A stretch of DNA of 64,000 bases. It comes from Streptomyces cyaneofuscatus. Its GTDB lineage: Bacteria; Actinomycetota; Actinomycetes; Streptomycetales; Streptomycetaceae. Below, in pieces: positions 7,611 to 15,588 of this stretch (within the stretch, counting starts at the first letter, position 1; each line of letters starts with the position of its first letter). The notes under the pieces were generated by a model. That model was not told the origin of the DNA. It did no database searches and saw only the letters and a program-made list of their open reading frames with translations. The translations under genes were made by a program, and so were the position numbers. The stretch spans positions 36,258 through 100,257 of the forward strand of contig NZ_JOEM01000026.1 of NCBI RefSeq assembly GCF_000718135.1, read 5' to 3'.

Positions 7611-8818
7611 GGCCTGCACTCGGCCAACGTCCGCCGGTAGGCCGCCAGTCGGGAGGTCCGGCCGATGGTCAGGGCGCCCACCAGGCGGCCGTGCAGGTGG
7701 TAGCTGACCTCCAGACGGCGGGCCTCCCGGTCGCACTCGTGGACCTTCACCGTGTCGGCGAGGGCCGGAAGGCCCACCGAGCGGAGCCGGACGCCGTGGA
7801 CGTCGGACCAGAAGGAGGGCACCTCGGCGAAGACCGGGGCCGCCTCGCCCCGCAGCAGCGTACGGGCGGCCGCCGCACCCTGCTCCACCGCGCCGGACCA
7901 GTGCCCGAGGGCCGGTGCCGCGCCGCCCGCCAAGGGCTGCGGGACCCGGGCCGCGTCGCCCGCCGCGACCACACCGGGTACGGCGCTGCCGTCCGGGAAC
8001 AGGGCCCGCAGCCGGGAGTCCGTACGTACTCCGCCGGCCGCCTCGATCCCCGATCCGGCCAGCCATCCGGTGGCCGGGACCGCGCCCAGGGCCAGCACGG
8101 CGACGTCGGCCGCGACGGTCCGGCCGTCGGTCAGCCGGGCCCCTGTGAGCCTGCCGTCCGGCCCGGCCCGGTACGCGGCCACCGTGGTGCCGGTGCGCAG
8201 ATCGATGCCCGCCTCCCGGTGCAGCGTCCGCACGAACGCGCCGACCTCCGCACCGACCGCCCGGACCAGCGGTACGGACCCGGCCTCCACGAGGGTGACG
8301 TCGAGCCCGAGCGCCCGCCCCGCGGCGGCGACCTCGCCCCCGAGGAACCCGGCGCCGACGACGAGCAGCTTCCGCCCGGGGGTGAGCGCGGCCCGCAGCG
8401 CCGTCGCGTCGTCCCGGCCGCGCAGGGTGAACACGCCCTGCTCCGGGCCGGGTTCGCCGGGCGCGGCACCGGACCGGGCGGCGGCGCCGGTGGCGATCAG
8501 GAGGCCGTCGTAAGGGAGGCCGGTGCCGTCGGCGAGGGTGACGATCCGGCTGTACGGGTCGAGCCGGACGGCAGCCTGCCCCAGCCGCCAGCAGGCCCGG
8601 AGGCCGTCGGGGACCGGGAGCGCGGTGTCGGCGGCAGGGGGCTGCCCCGTCAGGAAGCGCTTGGAGAGCGGCGGGCGGTCGTAGGGGGCGTGTTGTTCGG
8701 CGCCGACGAGGGTCAGGTTCCCGGTGAAACCTTCGGCGCGCAGGGTCTCGGCGGCCCGCAGCCCCGCCAGCGAGGCCCCGACGATCACCACGTCGCGCGG
8801 ATGGCCGGCGGCGCTCAT
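7607..8818 (-). CDS. FAD/NAD-dependent ferredoxin reductase
   Basis: A 403-residue reductase of the putidaredoxin reductase / BphA4 type. FAD motif DVVIVGASLAGLRAAETL is at residues about 9-26, the NAD motif LLVVGAGFLGGEVAAAG near 145, and the second FAD motif GVVAAGDAARVP near 275. The reductase C-terminal domain (SFWSDVHGVRLRSVGL) follows. It passes electrons from NAD(P)H to the adjacent ferredoxin, with which it shares an ATGA overlap. Such pairs feed P450s or Rieske oxygenases; none is encoded next to it here, so the terminal oxygenase lies elsewhere. Confidence 0.9.
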   Translation of the reverse strand: MSAAGHPRDVVIVGASLAGLRAAETLRAEGFTGNLTLVGAEQHAPYDRPPLSKRFLTGQPPAADTALPVPDGLRACWRLGQAAVRLDPYSRIVTLADGTGLPYDGLLIATGAAARSGAAPGEPGPEQGVFTLRGRDDATALRAALTPGRKLLVVGAGFLGGEVAAAGRALGLDVTLVEAGSVPLVRAVGAEVGAFVRTLHREAGIDLRTGTTVAAYRAGPDGRLTGARLTDGRTVAADVAVLALGAVPATGWLAGSGIEAAGGVRTDSRLRALFPDGSAVPGVVAAGDAARVPQPLAGGAAPALGHWSGAVEQGAAAARTLLRGEAAPVFAEVPSFWSDVHGVRLRSVGLPALADTVKVHECDREARRLEVSYHLHGRLVGALTIGRTSRLAAYRRTLAECRP

Positions 8819-9006
8819 GGGGCGGCCACGGTGATGGCCCGGACCGGGCAGGAGGCGGCGGCCTTCTCGGCGTCGGCCCGCAGCCCGTCGTCCGGCGCGG
8901 CTTCGTACAGGAGGTGATCGTCGTCGTCGAACGAGAAGATCTCGGGGGCGGCGAAGACGCAACTGCCGTGGCTCTCGCAGAGGTCCAGGTCCACGGTGAT
9001 CTGCAT
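8815..9006 (-). CDS. [3Fe-4S]-type ferredoxin
   Basis: A 63-residue acidic ferredoxin. Cys10 and Cys16 (CESHGSC) and Cys53 in CPVRAI give the three-cysteine pattern of the [3Fe-4S] ferredoxins that serve actinobacterial P450s; the position of the missing fourth Cys is occupied by His13. The core PEIFSFDDDDHLL is typical. Its stop overlaps the reductase start, so the two are made together as an electron-transfer pair. There is no P450 gene within 40 kb in this window. Confidence 0.9.
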   Translation of the reverse strand: MQITVDLDLCESHGSCVFAAPEIFSFDDDDHLLYEAAPDDGLRADAEKAAASCPVRAITVAAP

Positions 9007-9067
9007 GGTGACTCCGTCACGGGTAGGGCGCGGTAGGGCACGGGTAGGTGCGGGGCGGGGGCGCGCG

Positions 9068-10000
9068 TCAGGCGGCTGTCGGCGGGTTGAAGCGGGAGTA
9101 GGCGGGCGCGGACCAGCGCAGCGGGGAGGCCGACGCCACTTCCCGTACGGCGGTGATCGCGAACTCCACCAGCCGCTGGGCCCCGGGGGTGCGGGCCACC
9201 TCCTCCTCGTCCCACACCGTGCGGGCCGAGCCGGTCAGGTGCAGGGAGGTGCCGGTCTCCCAGCCGGGGACGAAGAGACCGGCGGCCGGGTTGAGTTCGA
9301 GGTTGCCGAGGGTGAGGAACATGGCGTTGCCCGCGTAGTCGGGCCAGCGCAGGAGCCGGGGCGAGAGCACCTGGACGAAGCCGGGGTTGCCGCCCCGGTG
9401 CGAGGCGTCGACGTCGCCCCGGTCGGAGGCGGTGGCGACGAAGAAGGTGTCGGCGGCCCGGAGCGTCCGCTGCTGTGCGGGGCTCAGCTCCGTGCTGTCG
9501 ACGGCCTGACGGGACACCGGAGTTGCCTCGGCCGGGGGGTGGTGGTCGCGTTTCTGGATGTACTTGGGGCAGTTGGAGATGACCTGGTCGAGCTCGACGC
9601 GCAGCCCGTCGCCCTCGCGGACCGCCCGGCCGTTCATCCGCATCCGGCGCCGGGTGGCCGGTTCGATGCCGATCAGGCCGACCGGGACGGGCCCGGAGCC
9701 CGATCCGCTTCCGGCCCCGGTCAGGAGTGGGGCCAGCGGGTCCTCCGGCGCGGGCAGCGCCCCGATCCTCAGGGTGTGCGGCGCGGGCACGGTCAGGAAG
9801 CCCGGCTCCCCGGTGAGCTGGGTCGCCCAGATCCGGCCCCGCTCGTCCGTGGCCCCCGCCACCAGGTGGGGCTGCTGGGCGAGGAAGGCCACCGCCACGT
9901 CGGGGACGGTGTTGCCGATCGCGCCCCGCGCCTGTCCGGCCTGACGGGCGAAGCCCGCCCGTTCCTGCACGGCCCTCTCGCCGCGGTGGTAGCCGCCCAT
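9068..10000 (-). CDS. Pyridoxamine 5'-phosphate oxidase-family flavoprotein
   Basis: A 310-residue protein of the large PNPOx-like, FMN-binding split-barrel family. It is longer than PdxH and matches those containing SDRGDVDASHRGGNPGFV, a phosphate/FMN-binding strand pair, then NAMFLTLGNLELNPAAGLFV. These are conserved in family members whose substrate is unknown. The start ATG at 9998-10000 is adopted; longer reading in frame is not supported. It follows the VOC gene on the same strand after 47 bases and is probably in one transcript with it, controlled by the divergent CGNR regulator. Confidence 0.82.
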   Translation of the reverse strand: MGGYHRGERAVQERAGFARQAGQARGAIGNTVPDVAVAFLAQQPHLVAGATDERGRIWATQLTGEPGFLTVPAPHTLRIGALPAPEDPLAPLLTGAGSGSGSGPVPVGLIGIEPATRRRMRMNGRAVREGDGLRVELDQVISNCPKYIQKRDHHPPAEATPVSRQAVDSTELSPAQQRTLRAADTFFVATASDRGDVDASHRGGNPGFVQVLSPRLLRWPDYAGNAMFLTLGNLELNPAAGLFVPGWETGTSLHLTGSARTVWDEEEVARTPGAQRLVEFAITAVREVASASPLRWSAPAYSRFNPPTAA

Positions 10001-10047
10001 GGTTCTGCCTTTCACCGGGAGTGCAAGCGGTCGTCCCTGGCTGCCGC

Positions 10048-10503
10048 CTAGAAGAAGCCGCAGGTGGGAGCGTTGGAGGTCGGAGCGTCGGCCGGGTCGG
10101 CGCCGGTGGACGCGTAGATCTCCAGGCGGATGCCGTCGGGGTCGGTGAAGAAGATGCCGCCCGAGGTGCCGGTCTCCCCGTGCGGCACGACCCCGTCGTA
10201 GGCGAACGTGGCGCCGAGCGAGCGCAGCACCTCCTCGGTGGCCCGGATCTCCTCGACGGTGTCCACCTGGAAGGAGAGGTGGTGCAGGCCGGGCAGTGCG
10301 GGGGCGAACGCGCCCTCGCTCTGCTGCCACAGGGTCACCACGAGCCGGGAGTCCCGCCCGAGGAAGGCCCAGCGGCGGTCGCCGTCCTTGCCCTCGCCCA
10401 GCAGCTCGAAGTCGAAGACCTCGCGGTAGAAGGCGATCGAGCGGTCCAGGTCGGTGACGTTGAGGCCGATGTGGCCGGTCTGCAGGTTCTTCGCCTTGCT
10501 CAT
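10048..10503 (-). CDS. VOC-family (glyoxalase-like) metalloprotein
   Basis: A 151-residue vicinal oxygen chelate protein with two beta-alpha-beta-beta-beta repeats. The first begins TGHIGLNVTDLDRSIAFYREVF with His11 as first metal ligand; the second has HHLSFQVDTVEEI and ends IFFTDPDGIRLEIYAS, where Glu is the last ligand. It could be a glyoxalase, dioxygenase or resistance protein. It is divergent from a CGNR regulator and upstream of the PNPOx-like gene; a duplicated promoter-operator block lies in the divergent gap. Confidence 0.9.
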   Translation of the reverse strand: MSKAKNLQTGHIGLNVTDLDRSIAFYREVFDFELLGEGKDGDRRWAFLGRDSRLVVTLWQQSEGAFAPALPGLHHLSFQVDTVEEIRATEEVLRSLGATFAYDGVVPHGETGTSGGIFFTDPDGIRLEIYASTGADPADAPTSNAPTCGFF

Positions 10504-10547
10504 GGATCGGTCCCCACGCTTTCGGTCGGGGCCGCGAGGCCACCTCG

Positions 10548-10629
10548 CAACCAGTGAAAACGAATTTAAGGGTTAGAGCGAGGACCGTCAACCGGTGAAA
10601 GTCTCTTGTCCGGTTAGAATGGAGGACGC
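10548..10629. repeat. Two 41-bp imperfect direct repeats in a divergent promoter
   Basis: Bases 10548-10588 and 10589-10629 are head-to-tail copies sharing CAACC(A/G)GTGAAA at the start, GGTTAGA in the middle and GAGGAC near the end. AACC and GGTT within each unit form a short inverted pair. They fill the space between the VOC gene and the CGNR regulator, and are well placed to be a duplicated operator for that regulator. Confidence 0.6.
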
Positions 10630-10691
10630 CCTTGGGCGCGCACCTAGGGACACCCCTGGGCACCCACCTCGCGACGGAAGGACCCACACCC

Positions 10692-11276
10692 GTGCCGAAC
10701 CCCCCGGGGCCCGACCCCCGGCCGCTGACCGGCGAACCGCTCGCGCTGGACCTGCTCAACACCCGCTGGATCACCGCGGAGGGCCCGCGCGACCTGCTGG
10801 AATCCGAGGACGGCCTGGCGATCTGGCTGAACAGCGAGCCGGTGCGCACCCACACGGCCGCCCTCGCCCCGCCCGTCGGCCGCGCCACCCTGGACCGGCT
10901 GCTGGAGACCCGTACGGCGCTCGAAGCGCTGGCCGCGTCCGCCACCCGGCGGGAGCAGGCCGCGCCCTCCACCGCGGCGGCGCTCAACGAGGTGCTCTCC
11001 CACGGGCGCATCCGCCGCACCCTGGGGGCCGACGGACTGCCGGAGTCGGCGGTGGAGCTGGACGAGGAGGCCTGGGGGCCCGCCTGGTACGCGGCCGACA
11101 ACTGGCTCCACCTGGTGGCCGACCGGCCCGACCGCATCCGCCCGTGCGCCAACGACGCGTGCGTCCTGCACTTCTACGACATCTCCAAGAACGGGACCCG
11201 TCGCTGGTGCTCGATGGCCGGCTGCGGCAACCGCGCGAAGGCGCAACGCCACTACGCGCGCCGCGCCGGCGCGTGA
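10692..11276 (+). CDS. ABATE/CGNR zinc-finger regulator
   Basis: A 194-residue stress-type regulator. The N-terminal ABATE region (RPLTGEPLALDLLNTRWI...) is followed by the C-terminal CGNR zinc finger, seen as CANDACVLHFYDISKNGTRR, then CSMAGCGNRAKAQRHYAR, with four zinc cysteines. CGNR proteins are thought to be DNA-binding repressors. I chose GTG 10692, which has GGAAGGA about nine bases upstream, over a possible TTG at 10632. It faces the VOC and PNPOx genes across the 41-bp repeats and probably controls them. Confidence 0.87.
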   Translation: MPNPPGPDPRPLTGEPLALDLLNTRWITAEGPRDLLESEDGLAIWLNSEPVRTHTAALAPPVGRATLDRLLETRTALEALAASATRREQAAPSTAAALNEVLSHGRIRRTLGADGLPESAVELDEEAWGPAWYAADNWLHLVADRPDRIRPCANDACVLHFYDISKNGTRRWCSMAGCGNRAKAQRHYARRAGA

Positions 11277-11308
11277 AGCGGGCACATCCGCCGCACGTGG
11301 GTTCACAT

Positions 11309-11323
11309 CTGACGGTGCGTCAG
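11309..11323. promoter_or_regulatory. CTGACnGnnCGTCAG operator before flavin reductase
   Basis: CTGACGGTGCGTCAG lies 14 bases before the flavin reductase start. It matches the two sites at 4441-4479 in all symmetric positions. With a start codon this close, a bound repressor would block a short-leader or leaderless promoter. Confidence 0.55.
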
Positions 11324-11336
11324 CTCTAATGGCCGG

Positions 11337-11957
11337 GTGATGGGACACGCAGGCATGGCCGCCACCGCCGTCCGGTACCTCAGGTCCGTCGGCGCCGCCA
11401 CGACAGCAGAGCAGCCGCAGGCGCCGCTGGAGGCGCTGCCCCGGCCCGACCTCAGGGCCGTCCGGGACGGCGAGCGGCTCCCCGTCGATCCGGGCGAATT
11501 CCGCCGCGTACTGGGCCACTTCGCCAGCGGCGTCACCGTGGTCACCGCGCGCGACGCGGACGGGCCGGCCGGCTTCGCCTGCCAGTCCTTCGCCTCGCTC
11601 TCGCTGGACCCGCCGCTGGTCGCTTTCATGGTCGCCCGTACGTCGACGACCTGGCCGCGCATCGCCCGCGCCGGGGCCTTCTGCGTGAACATCCTGGGGG
11701 CCGGACAGGGCGCGCTCTGCCGGGGGTTCGCGGTGAGCGGGGCGGACAAGTTCACGGGGGTCGCGTACGAGGACGCCCCGGCGACCGGGTCTCCGCTGCT
11801 CGACTCCGTACCGGCCTGGGTGGACTGCCGCGTCCACGCCGTCCACACCGGCGGGGACCACCTCATCGTGGTGGGCAGGGTGGAGGCGCTGGGGGCGGCG
11901 GCGGAGGGCGAGCCGCTGCTGTTCCACCGGGGCGTGTTCGGCCGGTTCAGCCGCTAG
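11337..11957 (+). CDS. Flavin reductase family protein (HsaB-like)
   Basis: About 206 residues. After a 50-residue Ala-rich N-terminal segment comes the FMN-binding split barrel: FRRVLGHFASGVTVVTARD, FACQSFASLSLDPPLVAFMV, and FCVNILGAGQGALCRGFA. This pattern is that of NADH:FMN/FAD reductases that supply reduced flavin to two-component monooxygenases, including HsaB of steroid catabolism. No oxygenase partner is adjacent. GTG 11337, ATG 11340 or ATG 11355 could start it; no clear ribosome site favours one. The operator in front ties it to the catabolic genes on both sides. Confidence 0.85.
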   Translation: MMGHAGMAATAVRYLRSVGAATTAEQPQAPLEALPRPDLRAVRDGERLPVDPGEFRRVLGHFASGVTVVTARDADGPAGFACQSFASLSLDPPLVAFMVARTSTTWPRIARAGAFCVNILGAGQGALCRGFAVSGADKFTGVAYEDAPATGSPLLDSVPAWVDCRVHAVHTGGDHLIVVGRVEALGAAAEGEPLLFHRGVFGRFSR

Positions 11958-13275
11958 CGGCCTCCGAAGCCGCCCGCGCCCGCCGGATCACCAGCGACAT
12001 CAGCGCGGCCACCGCGCACAGCGCCCCCGACGCGTACCAGACCACGTCGTAACTCCCGAAGACGTCCCGCGCGACCCCGCCGAGGAACGCCACGACCGCA
12101 GCGCCCACCTGGTGCGAGGCCAGCACCCAGCCGAAGACGATCGCGCTGTCCTCGCCGTACTGCTCGCGGCAGAGCGCCAGCGTCGGCGGGACCGTGGCGA
12201 CCCAGTCGAGCCCGTAGAACACGATGAAGAAGACCATCGGCGGCCGTACGTCGGGCGCCATCAGCATCGGCAGAAAGAGCAGGGAGATCCCGCGCAGCGC
12301 GTAGTAGACGGCGAGCAGGCGGCGGGCGTCGAAGCGGTCGGTGAGCCAGCCCGAGAAGATCGTGCCGATGACGTCGAAGACCCCGATCACCGCGAGCAGC
12401 GAGGCGGCGGCCGTGATCGGCATGCCGTGGTCGTGGGCGGAGGGGACGAAGTGGGTGCGGATCAGGCCGTTGGTGGAGGCCCCGCAGATCGCGAAGGTGC
12501 CCGCCAGCAGCCAGAACGGGCCGGTGCGCGCGGCCTTGAACAGCACCGTCACCGTGCGGCGCGCGGCACCCCGGGCGGGGGCGGGCTTCTCGACGTACAC
12601 ACCGCCGTACGGGGCGAGCCCCACATCGGCCGGGTGGTCGCGCATCAGGAGCCAGACGAACGGGACGACGACCAGGGCCGCCAGGGCGACGGTGACGGAG
12701 GCGGGCCGCCAGCCGTGCTCGTCGACGATCCAGGCGCAGAGCGGGAGGAAGACGAGCTGCCCGGAGGCGCCGGCCGCGGTGAGGATGCCGGTGACCAGGC
12801 CCCGGCGGGCGACGAACCAGCGGTTGGTGACGGTCGCGGCGAACGCCAGCGCCATGGACCCGGTGCCGAGGCCGACGAGCAGCCCCCAGTAGATCATCAG
12901 CTGCCAGGAGGCGGTCATCCAGACACTGGCGAGCGCCCCGGCGGCCACCAGGGTCAGCGCGGCCGCCACGACCCGCCGGATGCCGAAGCGGTCCATCAGC
13001 GCGGCGGCGAACGGCGCGGTCAGGCCGTACAGCGCCATGTCGATGGAGACCGCGAGCCCGATCTCACCGCGCGACCAGCCGAATTCGGTGTGCAGCGGGT
13101 CGATGAGCAGCCCGGGCAGGGAGTTGAAGGCCGCGCCGCCGATGATCGTCACGAAAGTGACGGCGGCGACGATCCACGCCCGGTGGATACGGGGACGGCG
13201 GCGGGGGTGCGCCTCGTGCGGCTGCGGCTGCCGCCGGGCGTCGTCCTGGGCGGCGCTTTCGATGGTCTCGGTCAC
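11947..13275 (-). CDS. MFS transporter (monocarboxylate/oxalate-type)
   Basis: A 442-residue major facilitator with about 12 membrane helices after a cytoplasmic N-terminus rich in Arg and His. The MFS loop motif is recognisable near LMDRFGIRRVV and again near GWLTDRFDARRL. The helix opening AWIVAAVTFVTIIGGAAF and the GWRP turn resemble MFS carriers of small carboxylates. In this context it may import the acid processed by the flanking CoA genes. The GTG at 13275 has AGGAAG nine bases upstream. Its end overlaps the convergent flavin reductase by 11 bases. Confidence 0.85.
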   Translation of the reverse strand: MTETIESAAQDDARRQPQPHEAHPRRRPRIHRAWIVAAVTFVTIIGGAAFNSLPGLLIDPLHTEFGWSRGEIGLAVSIDMALYGLTAPFAAALMDRFGIRRVVAAALTLVAAGALASVWMTASWQLMIYWGLLVGLGTGSMALAFAATVTNRWFVARRGLVTGILTAAGASGQLVFLPLCAWIVDEHGWRPASVTVALAALVVVPFVWLLMRDHPADVGLAPYGGVYVEKPAPARGAARRTVTVLFKAARTGPFWLLAGTFAICGASTNGLIRTHFVPSAHDHGMPITAAASLLAVIGVFDVIGTIFSGWLTDRFDARRLLAVYYALRGISLLFLPMLMAPDVRPPMVFFIVFYGLDWVATVPPTLALCREQYGEDSAIVFGWVLASHQVGAAVVAFLGGVARDVFGSYDVVWYASGALCAVAALMSLVIRRARAASEAASG

Positions 13276-13461
13276 GGGGAACAGCTTCCTGGCCTGCGCG
13301 TTCCGCCACGAGTGGCCGGGAGGACACGGTTCGCAGGAATCGGGCCACCCATGCCCAGCCCGACGCCCGAGTCCGGTGCACCCTGCACGTACCATCGCCG
13401 TCGGTCAGTGCGCGCGGCCGTCCGGCCGGGCGCCTCGTACGCAACGGATCCGGGGGATCTC

Positions 13462-13794
13462 ATGCAGTGGGTCGCACGTCAGCAGTTCCACCGCACATCG
13501 ACGTCGATGCAGACGTGGGGGGCCGTTCTCCTGCTCGCCGCCTGCGCGTTGTGGGTGCGGCTGGCGTTCCTGCTGGTGGAGCAGTCGGACGCGTCCTGCT
13601 ACGGGGAGACGCAGAACTGCGACCTGATCGAGGCCTGGCCCGGGCAGCTGACGCTCCTGGCGATCTCGGCTCCGGTCTCGGTGCTGGGGGTGGCGCTGTT
13701 CGTGGCCGGTACGGTCCGCCGGCAGGCCACCGCCCACGTCCTGGAGGTCATCGAGATGCAGCGGGCCGAGGCGCGGCAGAGGAAGAAGGCCTAG
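13462..13794 (+). CDS. Small membrane protein, unknown function
   Basis: A 110-residue protein with two predicted membrane helices: WGAVLLLAACALWVRLAFLLV (about residues 19-39) and LTLLAISAPVSVLGVALFVA (about 65-84). A short loop between them carries two cysteines (SCYGETQNC) that could pair outside the membrane, and the tail is basic and probably cytoplasmic. No family is recognised. Its last 47 bases overlap the end of the convergent DUF2809 gene. Confidence 0.6.
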   Translation: MQWVARQQFHRTSTSMQTWGAVLLLAACALWVRLAFLLVEQSDASCYGETQNCDLIEAWPGQLTLLAISAPVSVLGVALFVAGTVRRQATAHVLEVIEMQRAEARQRKKA

Positions 13795-14164
13795 CGAGCC
13801 TGCGCGCCCCCGCCTGCACCGCCCAGGCCGCCGCCGCGCCCACCGCGTACCAGAACAGGTCCGGGGCGTTGAACGTCGAGCCGAGCACCAGCCGGGCGGC
13901 CGTGCTGCGGGCGGAGAGTACGGCGGGCACCCCGGTGAGCTGGAGGAGCTCGACGGCCCAGCTCAGGGCGAGCGCGGTCCCGGCGACGGCGACGGGCCTC
14001 GCGCGGGGCGCGCAGAGGGCGACGAGGGCGCAGAGCAGCACCGTATAGAGCGCGCTCCCCGCGTACTTGGCGACGGCGCCGTCGCTCGCGGCGCGCACGC
14101 CGAGCCCGGCGGCGACGGTGACGGCGGCGGCGCCCGCCGCCACCACGCGGGGAGAAACCCTCAC
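13748..14164 (-). CDS. DUF2809 small membrane protein
   Basis: A 138-residue protein with four hydrophobic helices. The segment LALSWAVELLQLTGVP followed by LVLGSTFNAPDLFWYAVGA is the conserved core of DUF2809 (VanZ-like) membrane proteins, whose function is not known. Its GTG overlaps the stop of the upstream MFS gene as GTGA, so both are translated from one message. The true end is uncertain because the C-terminus overlaps a convergent gene. Confidence 0.75.
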   Translation of the reverse strand: MRVSPRVVAAGAAAVTVAAGLGVRAASDGAVAKYAGSALYTVLLCALVALCAPRARPVAVAGTALALSWAVELLQLTGVPAVLSARSTAARLVLGSTFNAPDLFWYAVGAAAAWAVQAGARRLARPSSSAAPRPAASR

Positions 14165-15471
14165 ACCGGCCCCATCCTCTCCAGCTGCCGGATCGGCCGG
14201 GCCACCAGCAGCACCGCCACCACCCCCATGTTGACCACGGCCGCCACCACCAGCAGCTCCGGTGCGCCCACCGCCTCGGCGACCGGACCGGCCAGGGCGC
14301 GGCCCGCCGCGACCATCAGGAGCGAACCGGCCACATCGTAGGCGTGCAGCCGGTTGAGGGCCTCCGGCGGGACGTGCGTCTGCACGGTGGTGGACCACAT
14401 GACCAGCCAGAAGGCGGCCGCCGCCCCCGCGAGCAACTGTCCCGCCGCCAGCACCGGCAGCGGCATCCCGAGGGCCAGCACCACCAGGCTCACCGCAACC
14501 AGGGGCAGCGCGATCGCGCCCGCCGCGAGCGGGTGGGAGGGCCGCAGGCGCAGGGCCATGAGCCCGCCGACGACGCTGCCCGCCCCGTTGACCGCCATCA
14601 GCATGCCGTACGCCCCCGAGCCGTGGGCCTGGGTGACCAGGACGGCGGTGAGCGGGAGGATCGGGCCGAGGACCGCGAAGCCGTAGACGGTCCAGACGGC
14701 GATCACGCCCCAGAGCCAGGAGCGGGCGCGGAACTCCCGCCAGCCGTCGACGAGTTCGGCGGTGAACGTGCCGCGTACCGCGTCGTCGTGCGGGGCGGGG
14801 GCCAGGCGCATCAGGAAGAGGCAGGCGCCGGAGACGGCGAAGGTGGCCGCGTTCGCCGCGTAGACGGCCCCGGCGCTGGCGAGGCCGACGAGGACGCCCG
14901 CGAAGGCGGGGCCCGCCATGGTCATCAGCGCCTCGGCGACCCGCAGGACGGCGTTGGCACGCTGGACGTCGGTGGAGACCCGGGGCACGGTCGAGGCCAC
15001 GCCGGGCTGGAAGAGCGCGGCGCCGATGCCCGCGACGGAGCTGAGGACGTAGACCGACCAGAGCGGCGGGTTGCCCAGCGCGAACGTGACGGCGAGCACC
15101 GAGGCACCGACCAGCCTCAGCACATCCGCGATGATCATCATGCGGCGCGGGGTGAACCGGTCCGCGAGCACCCCGCCGAACAGCACGAACACCGCCAGCG
15201 GCCCCATCCAGGCGGCCAGCGCGAACCCGACGGAGGAGGCGGGACGGCCCGCGCCCAGCAGCCCGGCGGTGAGGGCGACGGGGATCATGCCGTCGCCGAA
15301 GAGCGCGACCGTACGGGCCACGAAGAAGTAGCGGAAGTTACGGTTCCAGAGCCCGCCGGAACCGCCGGGGCCACGGCTGCCGATCGAGGGCAGCGGCGGG
15401 AGCGGGGGCGAGGGCGGGCGGGTGTCACGCGAGGCGTCGGGAATGGACGCGGTCTCTGTCGGCTTCTCCAT
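14161..15471 (-). CDS. MFS transporter (drug-efflux-like)
   Basis: A 436-residue carrier of the MFS_3/enterobactin exporter-like group. The Pro-rich N-terminus is followed by NRNFRYFFVARTVALFGDGMIPVAL, the typical first helix, and by the A-motif loop LADRFTPRRMMIIADVLR. Around 12 helices are seen. The ATG at 15471 is used; a GTG lies one codon upstream. A GTGA overlap joins it to the DUF2809 gene. It is divergent from a GlxA-type regulator, its likely controller. Confidence 0.85.
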   Translation of the reverse strand: MEKPTETASIPDASRDTRPPSPPLPPLPSIGSRGPGGSGGLWNRNFRYFFVARTVALFGDGMIPVALTAGLLGAGRPASSVGFALAAWMGPLAVFVLFGGVLADRFTPRRMMIIADVLRLVGASVLAVTFALGNPPLWSVYVLSSVAGIGAALFQPGVASTVPRVSTDVQRANAVLRVAEALMTMAGPAFAGVLVGLASAGAVYAANAATFAVSGACLFLMRLAPAPHDDAVRGTFTAELVDGWREFRARSWLWGVIAVWTVYGFAVLGPILPLTAVLVTQAHGSGAYGMLMAVNGAGSVVGGLMALRLRPSHPLAAGAIALPLVAVSLVVLALGMPLPVLAAGQLLAGAAAAFWLVMWSTTVQTHVPPEALNRLHAYDVAGSLLMVAAGRALAGPVAEAVGAPELLVVAAVVNMGVVAVLLVARPIRQLERMGPV

Positions 15472-15588
15472 CACGTCGCTAACCTGTATCAGCCCATGGT
15501 CTATACCAGCCAGTGAGTTTCAGCCGGTAAGCATTCCGGTTCCGGCGGGCTCCGCCGAGCCCGCCGACGCCTTTCGAGGAGGCCCGCC

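Noticed and set aside
13273..13461. Upstream extension of the MFS gene start to 13395
   Set aside because: The added residues are not hydrophobic or conserved in style, and a GTG with AGGAAG at the normal distance exists at 13275.
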